Notes: generated from the sequence alone by a model not told the origin. A DNA stretch of 64,000 nucleotides from Azospirillum sp. OGB3 (GCF_014192915.1 NZ_JACHYN010000005.1:186001-250000), one strand, 5' to 3'; counted from the first letter of the stretch, positions 50,217 through 59,274 are shown. Program-made: numbers and translations.

Positions 50217-52115
50217 ATGACTTTATCCTTGGACACCAAGTCAGGAAGCAAAGCCGGACAAATTCGACGCCGAATCATAACCGCGGTGATGGCCGGCTTC
50301 CTGGCTTCCACCGCTCCGGCGGCTTGGGGAACCGCCCAGGCCGCCGAGGTCACCTGGGACGACATCGCCAACGACGCCAAGTCGGCCGGCGACGTGCTGA
50401 TGTACGGCATGGGGGTGGAGGGCAAGCGCTTCAGCCCGCTGAAGCAGATCGACACCACCAGCGTGTCGCGGCTGGTCCCCGCCTGGTCCTTCTCCTTCGG
50501 CGACGAGAAGCAGCGCGGGCAGGAAACGCAAGCGCTGGTCCATGACGGGGTGATCTACGTCACCGCCTCCTACTCGCGGATGTTCGCGCTGGATGCCCGC
50601 ACCGGCAAGCGGCTGTGGACCTACGCCCACCGCCTGCCCGACGACATCCGCCCCTGCTGCGACGTGGTCAACCGCGGGGCGGCGATCTACGGCGACAAGG
50701 TGTTCTTCGGCACGCTCGACGCCTCGCTCGTCGCGCTGAACAAGGACACCGGCAAGGTCGTCTGGCGCAAGAAGTTCGCCGATCACAAGGTCGGCTACAC
50801 CATGACCGGCGCCCCGACCGTCGTGAAGGACCAGAAGACCGGGCGCATGCTGCTGATCCACGGCTCGTCCGGCGACGAGTTCGGCGTGGTCGGCCGCCTG
50901 TTCGCCCGCGACCCCGACACCGGCGAGGAAATCTGGATGCGCCCGCTGGTCGAGGGGCACATGGGCCGGCTCGACGGCAAGGACAGCACCCCGACCGGCA
51001 ACGCCAAGGCGCCGTCCTGGCCGCGCGACAAGGACGGGCAGCTCGTCGAGGCCTGGAACCACGGCGGCGGCGCGCCCTGGCAGAGCGCCACCTTCGACGT
51101 GGAGACCAACACCATCGTCATCGGCACCGGCAACCCGGCGCCGTGGAACGGCTGGGCGCGCTGGCCCGGCGACAGCCTCTACACCTCCGGCCAAGCCTAC
51201 GTCGATCCGACCACGGGCGAGCTGAAGGGCTTCTACCAGCACACCCCCAACGACACCTGGGACTTCTCCGGCAACAACGAGCTGGTGCTGTTCGACTACA
51301 AGGACGCGTCGGGCAAGACGGTGAAGGCGACCGCCCACGCCGACCGCAACGGCTTCTTCTACGTCACCGACCGGACGAAGCTGGCGACGGCGGGCGGCGA
51401 GGCGAACAAGCCGAACAGCGTGCTGGCGGCCTTCCCCTTCGTGGACGGCATCACCTGGGCCAAGGGCATCGACCTGAAGACCGGCCGCCCCATCGAGGTG
51501 GAGGGCCAGCGCCCGCCGCCCCCCGCCGAGGGCGAGAAGCGCGGCAAGGCGGTCGAGGTTTCCCCGCCCTTCCTCGGCGGCAAGAACTGGAACCCGATGT
51601 CCTACAGCGAGGACACCGGCCTGTTCTACATCGCCGCCAACCACTGGAAGGAGGACTACTGGACGGAGCATGTCGGCTATAACCCCGGCTCCGCCTATCT
51701 CGGCATGGGCTTCCGCATCCACAAGATGTTCGAGGACCATGTCGGCGTCCTGCGCGCCATCGACCCGACGACCGGCAAGATCGCCTGGGAGCACAAGGAG
51801 GAGCTACCGCTGTGGTCCGGCACCCTGGCGACCGCCGGCGGGCTGGTCTTCACCGGCACCGGCGACGGCTATGTCAAGGCGTTCGACGCCAAGTCCGGGG
51901 CGGAGCTTTGGAAGTTCCAGACCGGCTCCGGCATCATCTCCTCCCCGGTCACCTGGGAGCTGGACGGGGTGCAGTATGTCGGCATCACCACGGGCTACGG
52001 CGGAGCCGTGCCGCTGTGGGGCGGCGATCTCGCCGACCTGACCACCCGCGTGACACAGGGCGGCTCCTTCTGGGTGTTCAAGCTGGCCGACGTGAAGGTC
52101 TCCAGCGCCAAGTGA
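50217..52115 (+). CDS. PQQ-dependent alcohol (ethanol) dehydrogenase, calcium type
   Basis: Protein of 632 residues. ATG 50217 is preceded by GGGGGAAA; the signal peptide runs to about AQA|AEVTWDDI. The periplasmic eight-bladed quinoprotein propeller shows repeated W-motifs (TGKRLWTYAHRL, TGKVVWRKKF, TGEEIWMRPL, TGKIAWEHKEE, AELWKFQTGS). The disulfide ring of vicinal cysteines C147-C148 (DIRPCCDVV) contacts PQQ. Catalytic D349 lies in DTWDFSGNNE; residue +2 is Ser, whereas lanthanide enzymes (XoxF/PedH) have Asp there, so calcium dependence is predicted. It oxidises ethanol and other primary alcohols to aldehydes, passing electrons to a c-type cytochrome not seen in this window. Regulated probably by the divergent two-component pair. 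Confidence 0.92.
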   Translation: MTLSLDTKSGSKAGQIRRRIITAVMAGFLASTAPAAWGTAQAAEVTWDDIANDAKSAGDVLMYGMGVEGKRFSPLKQIDTTSVSRLVPAWSFSFGDEKQRGQETQALVHDGVIYVTASYSRMFALDARTGKRLWTYAHRLPDDIRPCCDVVNRGAAIYGDKVFFGTLDASLVALNKDTGKVVWRKKFADHKVGYTMTGAPTVVKDQKTGRMLLIHGSSGDEFGVVGRLFARDPDTGEEIWMRPLVEGHMGRLDGKDSTPTGNAKAPSWPRDKDGQLVEAWNHGGGAPWQSATFDVETNTIVIGTGNPAPWNGWARWPGDSLYTSGQAYVDPTTGELKGFYQHTPNDTWDFSGNNELVLFDYKDASGKTVKATAHADRNGFFYVTDRTKLATAGGEANKPNSVLAAFPFVDGITWAKGIDLKTGRPIEVEGQRPPPPAEGEKRGKAVEVSPPFLGGKNWNPMSYSEDTGLFYIAANHWKEDYWTEHVGYNPGSAYLGMGFRIHKMFEDHVGVLRAIDPTTGKIAWEHKEELPLWSGTLATAGGLVFTGTGDGYVKAFDAKSGAELWKFQTGSGIISSPVTWELDGVQYVGITTGYGGAVPLWGGDLADLTTRVTQGGSFWVFKLADVKVSSAK

Positions 52116-52199
52116 CCGCCCGCCGGGGCAGGGAAACGGGCGCACCGGTCCGCTTCCCCGCCCCGGTCTTCCTGCATCGCAGCGATGGGAGTTCTCCCC

Positions 52200-52820
52200 A
52201 TGAACCGCCTCTTCCGGCCCACCTTCGCCCTGTGCGCCCTGCTGTCCCTGTCCGCTCCGCTCACCGCCCCGCTGGCGGCGGAGGTGGAAACCGCCAGCCT
52301 CGGCGGCGGCGAGGAGGAACGCGTCACCGAGGTTGCCGGCTGTGTCCTGACGGCCAAGACGGTCTGCCCCGGCATCGACCTGCGCCACCGCAACCTGCGC
52401 AGCCTGTCGCTGGCCGGCGCCGACCTCCGCGGCGCCAACCTGATGCGCGCCGACCTGCGCCACGCCGATCTGCGCGGGGCCGACCTCAGCGGGGCCATCC
52501 TCGACGGCGCCGATCTGCGCACCGCCTTCCTCCAGGGCACGCGCCTGTCCGGCGCCCGCCTGCGCGGCGCCAACCTGGAATTCGCCCGCGCCAACGGCGC
52601 CGACCTGCGGCAGGCCGACCTGACCGCCGCCAACCTGGAGGCGCTGCGCGCCGACAAGGCGGACCTCACCGGCGCCAACCTGGAGGGCGCCAACCTCCAA
52701 GAAGCCAAGCTGTCCCTGACCAACCTGTCGCAGGCCAATCTGGAGGGCGCGAAGATCCGCTTCGCTATCTTCCAGGACGCGCTGATGACCGATTGCCGCT
52801 CCTGCCCCACCGACTGGTGA
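52200..52820 (+). CDS. Secreted pentapeptide-repeat protein
   Basis: Protein of 206 residues. ATG 52200 (MNRLFRPTFALCALLSLSAP) has GGGAG upstream and a signal peptide cleaved near LAA|EVETAS. From about residue 65 to 195 the chain is a run of A(D/N)LxX pentapeptides (for example ADLRGANLMRADLRHADLRG), which fold as a right-handed quadrilateral beta-helix. Four cysteines (two in AGCVLTAKTVCPG, two in DCRSC near the end) could form disulfides capping the helix. It begins 85 bases after the PQQ dehydrogenase and may share its transcript, so a periplasmic partner or stabiliser role is possible; no function is known. Confidence 0.88.
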   Translation: MNRLFRPTFALCALLSLSAPLTAPLAAEVETASLGGGEEERVTEVAGCVLTAKTVCPGIDLRHRNLRSLSLAGADLRGANLMRADLRHADLRGADLSGAILDGADLRTAFLQGTRLSGARLRGANLEFARANGADLRQADLTAANLEALRADKADLTGANLEGANLQEAKLSLTNLSQANLEGAKIRFAIFQDALMTDCRSCPTDW

Positions 52821-52954
52821 CGGGAAGGCCGGCGGGTGGAGCTTCGCCTGTTCGACCGACGGCTGCCCGAGGGAGGAAGCCGAGGCCCCTCACCGGGCGG
52901 ACACCGCTCGCCTGAAGGGGCTCAGCGGGGCGGCGTGGCGTAAAGCGCCGTCAC

Positions 52955-54271
52955 TCACAGCGCCGCCAGCACCTCATCGAGCGTGGCGAGGAACAGCTTC
53001 GCGTCCTCGGACGAGAAGACCAGCGGCGGGCGGATCTTCAGGATGTGCCCTTCTTGCCCGGTCGCGCTGATCAGCACCCGGCGCTGGCGCATCCCGTTCA
53101 CCACGCGGGCCGTCTCCTCCGACGCCGGAGTCTTCAGTTTGCGGTCGCGCACCATCTCGACGCCGATGAACAGACCGCTGCCGCGCACGTCGCCGATCAG
53201 CTCATGCTTGGCGGCGAGCGCGCGCAGGCCGTCGATCATCTCCGTGCCGACCGCCAGGGCGTTCTCCTGCAGGCGGTCCGCCTTGATCACGCGCAGCACC
53301 GCCAGCGCCACCGCGCAGGACACCGGGTTGCCGCCGAAGGTGTTGAAATAGCGCTGGCTCCTGCCGAACGTCTCGATGACCTCCGGCCGGAACACCGCCC
53401 CCGCCACCGGATGGCCGTTGCCCATCGGCTTGCCGACCGTCACGATGTCGGGCACCAGCCCGTGGCGCGCGAAGCCCCACATGTGCGTGCCGAGCCGCCC
53501 GAAGCCCGGCTGCACCTCGTCGGCGATGAAGATACCGCCGGCCTTGCGCATCACCTCGACCACCGGGGCGAGGAAGCCGGCCGGGTCGGTGAAGACGCCG
53601 CTGCTGGAGAAGATGGTGTCGACCAGCAGCGCCGCCGGAGCGATCCCCTTCTCCCGCAAATCCGCGATGGCCGCCTCCACGGAGCGGGCGAAGGCCGCAC
53701 CCACCTCGGCCTCCGGCATGCGGTAGCCGTCGGGCGCCGGCACGACGCGGACATGGTCGCCGAGCTTCACCGCGGCACCCAGCGAGGGCGACATCTCGGC
53801 CAGCGCCGAGGTCACGCCGTGGTAGGCGTTGTGCGCGATGACCACGCCGGTGCCGCCGGTGTGGACGCGGGCGACGCGCAGGGCCAGATCGTTGGCCTCG
53901 CTGCCGGTGCAGGTCAGCATCAGGTGCGACAGCTCCGCCGGGAACTCCGCCAGGAAGGCTTCGGCGAAGTCGAGGATGCCGTCGGTCAGATAGCGCGTGT
54001 GGGTGTTCAGGACGGCCGCCTGCCGGGCCATTGCCTCCACCACCTCCGGCCGGGAATGCCCGACCGAAGCGACGTTGTTGTAGGCATCCAGATAGCGGTT
54101 GCCCTCGGCGTCATAGAGGGACGAACCTTCACCGCGCACGACATGGATCGGGTCGGCGTAGAACAGCCGGTAGGCCGGGCCGAGCAGCTTCTCGCGGCGG
54201 GCGATCAGGGCGCGCTCGCGCTCCGGCAGGGACCCGGCGGAGTCGGGCGCGTAGGCGTTGATCATGGTCAT
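52955..54271 (-). CDS. Class-III aminotransferase-fold phospholyase (AGXT2L/PHYKPL-like)
   Basis: Protein of 438 residues starting MTMINAYAPDSAGSLPERER. The PLP lysine lies in DIVTVGKPMGNGHPVAGAVF; IFIADEVQPGFGRLGTHMWG and YFNTFGGNPVSCAVALAVLR complete the active site. The pattern, especially GKPMGNGHP, is that of phospholyases acting on O-phosphoethanolamine or 5-phosphohydroxylysine rather than ordinary omega-transaminases. It starts six bases after a hydroxylysine-kinase-like gene, the expected partner: kinase makes the phospho-amine, this enzyme eliminates ammonia and phosphate, leaving an aldehyde. Phosphohydroxylysine is favoured by context, but phosphoethanolamine is not excluded. Confidence 0.85.
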   Translation of the reverse strand: MTMINAYAPDSAGSLPERERALIARREKLLGPAYRLFYADPIHVVRGEGSSLYDAEGNRYLDAYNNVASVGHSRPEVVEAMARQAAVLNTHTRYLTDGILDFAEAFLAEFPAELSHLMLTCTGSEANDLALRVARVHTGGTGVVIAHNAYHGVTSALAEMSPSLGAAVKLGDHVRVVPAPDGYRMPEAEVGAAFARSVEAAIADLREKGIAPAALLVDTIFSSSGVFTDPAGFLAPVVEVMRKAGGIFIADEVQPGFGRLGTHMWGFARHGLVPDIVTVGKPMGNGHPVAGAVFRPEVIETFGRSQRYFNTFGGNPVSCAVALAVLRVIKADRLQENALAVGTEMIDGLRALAAKHELIGDVRGSGLFIGVEMVRDRKLKTPASEETARVVNGMRQRRVLISATGQEGHILKIRPPLVFSSEDAKLFLATLDEVLAAL

Positions 54272-54277
54272 GGCGGT

Positions 54278-55327
54278 TCACACTTTCTGGCAGGCGAGAT
54301 GGAGCAGGCGGCGGGCGGTGGCGGCCTCGTCGCCGGTCAGCCGGTCCAGGCCGGCGAAGGCGCGTTCGGCGTTGCGCAGGATGTAGGCGGCGTTGGCGGG
54401 GTACTCGGCCGCCCGCCAGCCGGTGATGCCGATGGTCAGGGCGAGGCGGCCCGCCACCAGATCGGGCAGCAGCTCGACTTCTTCCTCCGTCAGCGGCAGC
54501 ACGGCGTTGTAGGCACGGGTCATCTCGACCACCGAGCCAAAGGGCGTCTCGCCGCTGGTGACGTGGTAGGCGAGCGCCGTCGCCAGATCGTTGGCCAGCG
54601 GCGCCCGCAGCGCGTCGCCGAAGTCGATGATCCCGGTGACCGCCTCATGCCCGACCGGATCGACCACCGCGTTGTGGGGGTTGAGGTCGTTGTGGATGAC
54701 CTGATGGCGCAGGGCGGGCAGCCGGGGGGCGATCTCGTCGGCGAAGCGGGCGACGAAGCGCTCGACCATTCCGCGGCGCCGGTCGTCCGCCACATAGTGC
54801 AGCCGGTCGGCGACGCTGGCGGTGCGCGTGATGTCCCACAGCAGGTCGCGCTCCGAACCGGGATGTTCGTAGTCGGCCAGCGCCCGATCCAGCCGGGCCA
54901 GCGTCGTCCCGAGCGCCCGCATCAGCCCCGGCGAAGGCGGTGCTGCGTGGAGCGGCGTTCCTTCGAGATAGGTCAGCAGCCGCAGGACCATGGCATTGCC
55001 GTCGATGTGGACGATCGCCTGGGCTTCCCCGTCCAGCGTCGGCACGACCCGCGGCACCGGCAGAGTGGCGTCACGGTCGGCCACATGCTGCATGGCCCCG
55101 GTCTGGAAGCCGGTGACGAGTTGCGGCTCCGCCGGGTTGGTGAACTTCAGCACATAGCCCTGCCCCTCAGGCGTGGATATGTGGAAGTTGCGGTCGCGCT
55201 CGCTGCTCAGTTCGCGGACGGTGCCGGCCACGCCGAACCACCGTTGCAGGATGGCGCCGGCCTCCTCCGTGGAGATTGCCGGCGCGGCGGTGGTCAGAAC
55301 GTCACCCTGGGTCGGGGCCGGTGTCAT
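54278..55327 (-). CDS. Hydroxylysine kinase-like aminoglycoside phosphotransferase-fold protein
   Basis: Protein of 349 residues. ATG 55327 (MTPAPTQGDVLTTAAPAIST) is preferred because GAGGAG precedes it, while an upstream ATG near 55375 lies inside the palindromic operator. The APH kinase fold shows the ATP-site strand GYVLKFTNPAEPQL, catalytic loop VIHNDLNPHNAVVD and the metal-binding IIDFGD. Similar proteins (AGPHD1/HYKK type) phosphorylate 5-hydroxylysine with GTP and pair with the phospholyase found next to it. Antibiotic resistance is unlikely given operon and regulator. Confidence 0.85.
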   Translation of the reverse strand: MTPAPTQGDVLTTAAPAISTEEAGAILQRWFGVAGTVRELSSERDRNFHISTPEGQGYVLKFTNPAEPQLVTGFQTGAMQHVADRDATLPVPRVVPTLDGEAQAIVHIDGNAMVLRLLTYLEGTPLHAAPPSPGLMRALGTTLARLDRALADYEHPGSERDLLWDITRTASVADRLHYVADDRRRGMVERFVARFADEIAPRLPALRHQVIHNDLNPHNAVVDPVGHEAVTGIIDFGDALRAPLANDLATALAYHVTSGETPFGSVVEMTRAYNAVLPLTEEEVELLPDLVAGRLALTIGITGWRAAEYPANAAYILRNAERAFAGLDRLTGDEAATARRLLHLACQKV

Positions 55328-55364
55328 CGCCGGTGTCTCCTCGTGGCTCGAATCGGTCAATGTT

Positions 55365-55374
55365 TGATGCATCA
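55365..55374. promoter_or_regulatory. Palindromic operator TGATGCATCA (GntR site)
   Basis: A perfect 10-bp palindrome 38 bases upstream of the kinase start, in the 94-bp gap after the GntR gene. The same decamer occurs at 56143-56152 upstream of that GntR gene, so it is the probable binding site for it, here controlling the kinase-phospholyase operon. Confidence 0.75.
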
Positions 55375-55421
55375 CAATGGCGGGTGGGTCGGCTGAGGAA
55401 GCGGATGGGATCGGCGGAGAA

Positions 55422-56105
55422 TCAGACGGCGAGCGCCTCGGGATGCACGCCGTCGATCCTCTCCAGGATCGGGCCGCTGGCCAGCAGGATGTCGGCCTGG
55501 ATGGCGCTGGCGGCGGCTGGACCGTCGTGGCCGCGGATGGCGTCCATCAGCGGGTAATGGTGGTCGATCATCGTGCGCCCGGCACCGCCGTAGACGTCGG
55601 CGATCAACGGTCCCATCTGCAGCCAGAGCCGCCGCAGAATGTCGCCGAGCACCGGCATGTCCGCGAACTCGGACACCTTGAAATGGAAGATCTGGTTCAG
55701 TTCGGTGGCCAGCGCGGTGTTGCCGGCGGCCATTGCCTCCTCGTTGCGCTTGAGCAGCGATTCCAGGGCTTCGATCTGGGCGGGCGTGGCCTGTTCGGCG
55801 GCGCGGGCGGCGGCCAGCCCCTCCAGATTGACCCGGATATCGCGGATCTCCAGGTAGGTGGCCCGGGTCAGCATCGGAACGCGGATGTCACGCGGCGAGC
55901 GCAGCACCAGGGCCTGATCCTGCACCAGCCGCAGGATGGCGTCGCGCACCGGCGTGACGCTGGTCCCCAGCCGGTCGGCGAGATCGCGGATCTTGAGGCG
56001 GTCGTTCGGCTTGAAGGCGCCCTTCATCAGGGCCTCGCACAATTTCTGGTAAATCGTGCCGCCGAGATTGTCGTGTTCGAGAAGGGTGAGATCGAACCCG
56101 CTCAT
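55422..56105 (-). CDS. GntR-family transcriptional regulator (FadR/VanR type)
   Basis: Protein of 227 residues starting MSGFDLTLLEHDNLGGTIYQ. The winged helix (LCEALMKGAFKPNDRLKIRD; LADRLGTSVTPVRDAILRLV) is joined to an FCD effector domain with LNQIFHFKVSEFAD and MIDHHYPLMDAIRGHD as metal/ligand-binding elements. Longer frames continue into the intergenic repeat and are unlikely. Its gene is preceded by TGATGCATCA and followed by the same site before the kinase gene, indicating autoregulation and local control of the kinase-phospholyase operon. Confidence 0.92.
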   Translation of the reverse strand: MSGFDLTLLEHDNLGGTIYQKLCEALMKGAFKPNDRLKIRDLADRLGTSVTPVRDAILRLVQDQALVLRSPRDIRVPMLTRATYLEIRDIRVNLEGLAAARAAEQATPAQIEALESLLKRNEEAMAAGNTALATELNQIFHFKVSEFADMPVLGDILRRLWLQMGPLIADVYGGAGRTMIDHHYPLMDAIRGHDGPAAASAIQADILLASGPILERIDGVHPEALAV

Positions 56106-56142
56106 CTTCCGCCCTTCCCACCGTTGCAGGACATTCGATGCA

Positions 56143-56152
56143 TGATGCATCA
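56143..56152. promoter_or_regulatory. Palindromic operator TGATGCATCA upstream of gntR
   Basis: Core of the 12-bp palindrome ATGATGCATCAT, 38 bases before the GntR start, at the same spacing as the copy before the kinase gene. Supports autoregulation. Confidence 0.75.
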
Positions 56153-56221
56153 TAATGCCGCAGAAGCGACCGAAGGTCAAGCCGGTCTGAGCGATCATAC
56201 AGCGCTGCCGCAAGTGATTCC

Positions 56222-56362
56222 CCCCTCTCCCGCCCCGGGAGAGGGGAGGGGCCCGCGCGAAGCGCGGGAAGGGTGAGGGTGCGGACAAGGATTGGTCCAC
56301 TGATCCTCGCACGACCCTCACCCGCCCGCTCCGCGGGCACCCTCTCCCGAGGCGGGAGAGGG
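56222..56362. repeat. Large imperfect inverted repeat (REP/RIME-like intergenic palindrome)
   Basis: A 141-bp element. The left arm begins CCCCTCTCCCGCCCCGGGAG and the right arm ends CTCTCCCGAGGCGGGAGAGGG. Nested short palindromes (for example CCCGCGCGAAGCGCGGG) and the pair GGGTGAGGGTGCG / CGCACGACCCTCACCC make a long cruciform around a short centre near 56290-56310. Such elements are dispersed between genes in many high-GC proteobacteria and affect mRNA ends or topology. It contains no coding sequence. Confidence 0.8.
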
Positions 56363-56526
56363 ATCAAACGTCAAACGCACTCACCCCAAACGCCCCGTCC
56401 CAACCGGCATTATTGCGCTGGTTGTAATGATGAACTGCCAAACCGGGTCATTCCGGTGATCGGCTGACAGGCGCACTCTCGGTGTGCGGATCGGGATAAT
56501 CCCGGCCGGCATCGCAGGAGTTAGCC

Positions 56527-57141
56527 ATGAAGCTCTATCATCACCCGCTCTCGGGCCACGCGCACCGCGCCCGCCTGTTCGTCTCCCTGCTCGGACTGCC
56601 GCACGAGCTGGTCGAGGTCGACCTGATGGCGGGAGCGCACAAGACCCCCGAGTTCCTGGCGCTGAACCCGTTCGGCCAGGTGCCGGTGCTGGAGGACGAG
56701 GGCGTGGTCGTCTCGGACTCGAACGCCATCCTGGTCTATCTGGCGAAGAAGGCCGGCCGCAGCGACTGGCTGCCCGAGGACGCCCGGAATGCGGCGGCCG
56801 TCCAGCGCTGGCTGTCGGTCGCGGCCGGCGAGGTCGCCTATGGCCCGGCGGCGGCGCGGCTGGTCACGGTGTTCGGCGCGGGCTTCAACCCCGACGAGGT
56901 CATCGGCCGCGCGCACACCCTGCTGAAGCGGCTCGACAGCCACCTGTCCGGCCGCGACTGGCTGGTCGGCGTCCAGCCGACGATCGCCGACGTCGCCATC
57001 TACAGCTACGTCGCCCGCGCCCCGGAGGGCAACGTCGATCTGTCGGGCTATCCGGCCGTCAACGCCTTCCTCCGCCGGGTCGAGGGGCTGCCGGGCTTCG
57101 TCCCCTTCGCCCAGACGCCGGCCGGACTCACCGCCGCCTGA
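56527..57141 (+). CDS. Glutathione S-transferase family protein
   Basis: Protein of 204 residues starting [24 protein letters not shown] upstream. The thioredoxin-like N-domain ends in [11 protein letters not shown] and [13 protein letters not shown] (glutathione-binding segment), and the C-terminal helical domain contains [20 protein letters not shown], with the conserved structural Asp. Nu/theta-like cytosolic GST, length typical. It starts a rightward cluster with a flavin/iron-sulfur oxidoreductase and a DUF1348 protein, suggesting detoxification or redox modification of electrophiles. Confidence 0.93.
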   Translation: MKLYHHPLSGHAHRARLFVSLLGLPHELVEVDLMAGAHKTPEFLALNPFGQVPVLEDEGVVVSDSNAILVYLAKKAGRSDWLPEDARNAAAVQRWLSVAAGEVAYGPAAARLVTVFGAGFNPDEVIGRAHTLLKRLDSHLSGRDWLVGVQPTIADVAIYSYVARAPEGNVDLSGYPAVNAFLRRVEGLPGFVPFAQTPAGLTAA

Positions 57142-57198
57142 CGCTGCGTCCGGGCGCGCGCACCCGCGCGCCCGCGCCTTTCATCGAGGAGACGGAAT

Positions 57199-59274
57199 AT
57201 GGGCGAGACCGCGAAGACGCAGCCGATCTGGCACGAGGGCGAGACGTTCCTGCAGAAGAAAGTTGGCGCCGACGTCGCCGAACGGATGGCGATGGTGGGA
57301 CAGCGGGTCATCCGCAACTTCATGCCCGACCAGCACCGCGACTTCTACGCCCAGCTCCCCTTCATCGTGATCGGCGCCGCCGACCCTGGCGGGGACGCCT
57401 GGGCCGGCATCCTCGAAGGGCGGCCCGGCTTCCTGTCCTCGCCGTCGCCGACCCTTCTCGACATCGCCGCGCGCCCGAACGCCGGCGATCCCGCGGCGGC
57501 CAGCCTAACCGATGGCGCGCCGGTCGGCCTCCTCGGCATCGAGATGAACACACGGCGGCGCAACCGCATGAACGGCGTCGCCACGACGACGCCCGAGGGC
57601 TTCCGCGTCGCGGTCGACCAGAGTTTCGGCAACTGCCCCCGCTACATCCAGTTGCGCGACGCCACGGTGGCCCGCGACCCAGCCCAGCCCTTCGTCGGCG
57701 CCGTCGAGGAGCTGACGGCCCTCGACCCGGCGGCACGGGCGGTGATCGAAACGGCGGACACCTTCTTCGTCGCCTCCTACGCCGACCGTGGCGACCATCG
57801 GCAGGTTGATGTGTCGCATCGCGGCGGCAAGGCCGGGTTCGTCCGCGTGGCCGGGGACGGCACGCTCACCATTCCCGACTTCGACGGCAACCTCTTCTTC
57901 GCCACGCTCGGCAACATCCTGCTCAACGGGAAGGCGGGGCTGCTCTTCGTCGATTTCGCCAGCGGCGACCTGCTGCAGATGACCGGCGACGCCGCGCTGG
58001 TCCTGGACTCGCCGGAGATCGCCGCCTTCCAGGGCGCCGAGCGGCTGTGGACGTTCAAGGCGCGCAAGGTCGTCCGCCGGCGCGGCGCCCTGGCCCTGCG
58101 CTGGACGCTGCGGGCGGACGGCTGGTCGCCCAGCTCCCTGATGACGGGCGATTGGGGCCAAGCCGCCGACCGGCTGCGCGCGGAGGAAACGGCGACGCAC
58201 TGGCGGCCGATGACGGTGACGGACATCGTGGAGGAAAGCGCCACCATCCGCTCCTTCCATCTGCGGCCGACCGACGGCGCCGGGCTGGTGCCGCATCTGG
58301 CCGGCCAGCATCTGCCCATCCGCGTCATCCCGGCGGGCGCCGATAAGCCGGTCGTCCGGACCTACACGCTGTCCGTCGCCCCGTCGGACGGGATCTACCG
58401 CATCAGCGTCAAGCGCGAGGGCTTGGTGTCGCGGCACTTGCACGACCATGTCCGGGTCGGCGACGTCATCGAGGCGCGCGGGCCGGCGGGCGGCTTCACC
58501 ATCGACGCCCGCGCGACGCGGCCGGCGGTGCTGCTGGCCGGCGGCGTCGGCATCACCCCCCTGCTCGCCATGCTGCGCCATGTGGTCTATCAGGGGCTGC
58601 GCACGCAGCGAATCCGCCCGACGATCCTGGTCCACGCCGCGCGCTCCAAAGCGGAACGACCGTTCGACCGGGAAATCGCCGACCTTGTCGCCGCGGCGAA
58701 CGGCGCCGTCAGGCTCTTCCGCGTCCTCAGCGATCCCGGCGACGCCGTGCCGGGCACCGATTACGACGCCGCGGGGCGCATCGACATGGCGCTGCTGACG
58801 CGCATCCTCGGCTTCAACGATTACGACTTCTATGTCTGCGGGCCGCCCGCCTTCACCCAGGCGCTCTACGACGGCTTGCGCGACTACAACATCGCCGACA
58901 GCCGGATTCACGCCGAGGCGTTCGGGCCGTCGTCCCTGAAGCGGACCGGTGAGACCACAACAACCGCCGCGCCGGCGCGCCGACCGCCCTCGACCAAGCC
59001 GGTGCCGGTCGCCTTCATGACCGCGCTCAAGGAGGCGCGCTGGACACCCGGCTCCGGCACGCTGCTCGATCTGGCCGAAGCGCGCGGCCTCGATCCCGCC
59101 TTCAGTTGCCGTGAGGGCACCTGTGGGACCTGCCGCACCAAGCTGCTCAAGGGTGCGGTGACCTACGTCAAGGAGCCGAGCGCGGCGGTCGCCGCCGACG
59201 AGATACTGCTGTGCTGCGCCGTCCCAGCCGAAGCGGAGACCGGTGAGGACGCGCCCCTTCAGCTCGCGCTCTGA
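57199..59274 (+). CDS. PNPOx-like / FNR / 2Fe-2S ferredoxin fusion oxidoreductase
   Basis: Protein of 691 residues starting MGETAKTQPIWHEGETFLQK, GAGGAG upstream. Three parts: residues about 30-300 a pyridoxamine-5'-phosphate-oxidase-like flavin-binding split barrel; about 335-575 a ferredoxin-reductase module with FAD motif RTYTLSVAPSDGIYRISVKR and NAD site AVLLAGGVGITPLLAM plus YVCGPPAF; about 605-691 a plant-type 2Fe-2S domain with C637, C642, C645 and C672 or C673 (CREGTCGTC). NAD(P)H electrons likely pass via FAD and the cluster to an acceptor; the barrel may be a nitroreductase-like or haem/flavin site. Follows GST by 57 bases, probably one operon. Confidence 0.92.
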   Translation: MGETAKTQPIWHEGETFLQKKVGADVAERMAMVGQRVIRNFMPDQHRDFYAQLPFIVIGAADPGGDAWAGILEGRPGFLSSPSPTLLDIAARPNAGDPAAASLTDGAPVGLLGIEMNTRRRNRMNGVATTTPEGFRVAVDQSFGNCPRYIQLRDATVARDPAQPFVGAVEELTALDPAARAVIETADTFFVASYADRGDHRQVDVSHRGGKAGFVRVAGDGTLTIPDFDGNLFFATLGNILLNGKAGLLFVDFASGDLLQMTGDAALVLDSPEIAAFQGAERLWTFKARKVVRRRGALALRWTLRADGWSPSSLMTGDWGQAADRLRAEETATHWRPMTVTDIVEESATIRSFHLRPTDGAGLVPHLAGQHLPIRVIPAGADKPVVRTYTLSVAPSDGIYRISVKREGLVSRHLHDHVRVGDVIEARGPAGGFTIDARATRPAVLLAGGVGITPLLAMLRHVVYQGLRTQRIRPTILVHAARSKAERPFDREIADLVAAANGAVRLFRVLSDPGDAVPGTDYDAAGRIDMALLTRILGFNDYDFYVCGPPAFTQALYDGLRDYNIADSRIHAEAFGPSSLKRTGETTTTAAPARRPPSTKPVPVAFMTALKEARWTPGSGTLLDLAEARGLDPAFSCREGTCGTCRTKLLKGAVTYVKEPSAAVAADEILLCCAVPAEAETGEDAPLQLAL

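Larger units (their letters stand above)
56106..56526. other. Intergenic region between GntR and GST genes
   Basis: 421 bases without a gene. It contains the GntR site at 56143-56152, the inverted repeat at 56222-56362, and a less GC-rich stretch (about 56400-56460) that is the likely promoter zone of the rightward GST operon. Reading frames across the repeat are low-complexity artefacts. Confidence 0.6.

Noticed and set aside
54278..55327. Aminoglycoside resistance gene
   Set aside because: The APH fold alone is not evidence of resistance; operon partner and regulator point to amino-acid or phospho-amine metabolism.
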